From assembly GCA_016840305.1 (NCBI GenBank), contig JAEOSP010000281.1, forward strand, positions 1 through 6,125: a DNA stretch of 6,125 nt, read 5' to 3'. Of the stretch, positions 5,597 through 6,125 are shown in pieces (positions within the stretch are counted from its first letter, which is position 1; each line of letters starts with the position of its first letter). This stretch comes from Candidatus Hodarchaeota archaeon. Its GTDB lineage: Archaea; Asgardarchaeota; Heimdallarchaeia; Hodarchaeales; Hodarchaeaceae. The translations under genes were made by a program, and so were the position numbers. The notes under the pieces were generated by a model. That model saw only the letters and a list, made by a program, of their open reading frames with translations. It was not told where the DNA came from and searched no databases.

Positions 5597-6125
5597 ATGG
5601 AAATACAAGTAAGAGAACTCGTTGACTCGATATGCGAACAATATCACGTGCTGGGCAGTGTAGATAGATATGTCCGAAGTGCGTGCCCAATAGACCAAGC
5701 TGATGAAGACTCGTTATGTTTCTGTAAGGAGAAGGGCGAGAGAGCTTTAGATATGATTAGAAGTAGTAGAGCGAGAGTTATTGTTTGCTCTGATAGCCTT
5801 GAATTTACGGAGGAGGACAATTGGGACAAGACTCTTATCCAGGTTGCTAACCCCAGGCTTACTTTTAGCCAGCTATTAGCTAAATATTTTTTTAACAGAC
5901 TTAAACCGGTTGTTCATCCAACTGCTATAATCGACGAAAAAGCTAGGATAGGGCGTAATATACATATAGGTCCATATTCATACATTGGTGATTGCGAAAT
6001 AGGGGATGGGTCAATAATCGATGGTCACGTTTATATTTATGCTGGGACAAGAATCGGTAAAGGAGTTATCATACATGCGGGGGTGATTATTGGCACAGAA
6101 GCTGTTGCTTTTGAAAGAAATGAGA
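5597..6125 (+). CDS. LpxD-like sugar N-acyltransferase, copy 2, 5' part (3' end outside window)
   Basis: The first 176 codons of a paralog of the gene at 3757. The protein starts MEIQVRELVDSICEQYHVLG and aligns without gaps to residues 4-179 of copy 1, with about 116 of 176 residues identical by hand count (66%). The N-terminal nucleotide-sugar-binding-type domain is complete, including DQADEDSLCFCKEKGERALD and IQVANPRLTFSQLLAKYF. The beta-helix has begun (IGRNIHIGPYSYIGDC, IGDGSIIDGHVYIYAGT). Differences cluster at residues 66-77 and 99-106, the end of the N-terminal domain, and at the last visible turn (EAVAFERNE against ETMGFERNE). The catalytic histidine region lies beyond the window, so activity cannot be judged. 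Start chosen for the strong ribosome site; no other in-frame start fits. It may acylate a different position or sugar, or use a different acyl group. Confidence 0.88.
   Translation, partial: MEIQVRELVDSICEQYHVLGSVDRYVRSACPIDQADEDSLCFCKEKGERALDMIRSSRARVIVCSDSLEFTEEDNWDKTLIQVANPRLTFSQLLAKYFFNRLKPVVHPTAIIDEKARIGRNIHIGPYSYIGDCEIGDGSIIDGHVYIYAGTRIGKGVIIHAGVIIGTEAVAFERNE

Noticed and set aside
5644..5829. 61-codon minus-strand open frame
   Set aside because: Antisense shadow inside the second LpxD-like gene.
1..6125. tRNA, rRNA, CRISPR array or riboswitch
   Set aside because: No cloverleaf-like segment, regular repeat-spacer pattern or conserved riboswitch core was recognised by eye.

Overview
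The window looks like a surface-glycan (polysaccharide or protein-glycosylation) locus from a low-GC Gram-positive bacterium, probably of the Clostridia/Peptococcaceae kind. The basis is AT-rich DNA, purine-rich Shine-Dalgarno sites, a GTG start, and a decayed tyrosine integrase whose C-terminus (GVHPKIVQERLGH, then DTYSYV) is typical of Firmicute mobile elements. The taxonomic call is an inference, because no rRNA or marker gene is present.

Layout. Positions 1-407 (minus strand) hold the 5' part of a NodB-like polysaccharide deacetylase that runs off the left edge. It has a candidate promoter with a perfect TTGACA box. Positions 408-1605 have no intact gene. They carry minus-strand remnants, the clearest being a gene start with its own ribosome site at 1460 that is broken by in-frame stops, and a 16-bp direct repeat. 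From 1606 a plus-strand block begins: a PIG-L/LmbE deacetylase, then an overlapping WbqC-family gene. After a 193-bp gap come an acyl carrier protein, an 86-residue protein resembling the C-terminal end of a PP-loop (ExsB/sugar amidotransferase-like) ATPase, and an LpxD-like left-handed beta-helix N-acyltransferase.

Positions 4681-5596 are a second graveyard. On the minus strand lie a frameshifted TPR-protein remnant, the C-terminal 70 codons of a tyrosine recombinase and an unrecognised 69-codon open stretch. At 5597 a second LpxD-like gene starts, about 66% identical over 176 ungapped residues to the first, and runs off the right edge.

Working model (inference). Two deacetylases of different fold can expose amino groups on sugars. 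A dedicated acyl carrier protein and one or two LpxD-like transferases could then place an acyl chain on an amino sugar, while the WbqC-family protein takes part in making or transferring an unusual sugar. This would be an LpxD-type acylation module used for a surface glycan rather than lipid A. The tandem acyltransferases may have different sugar or acyl preferences.
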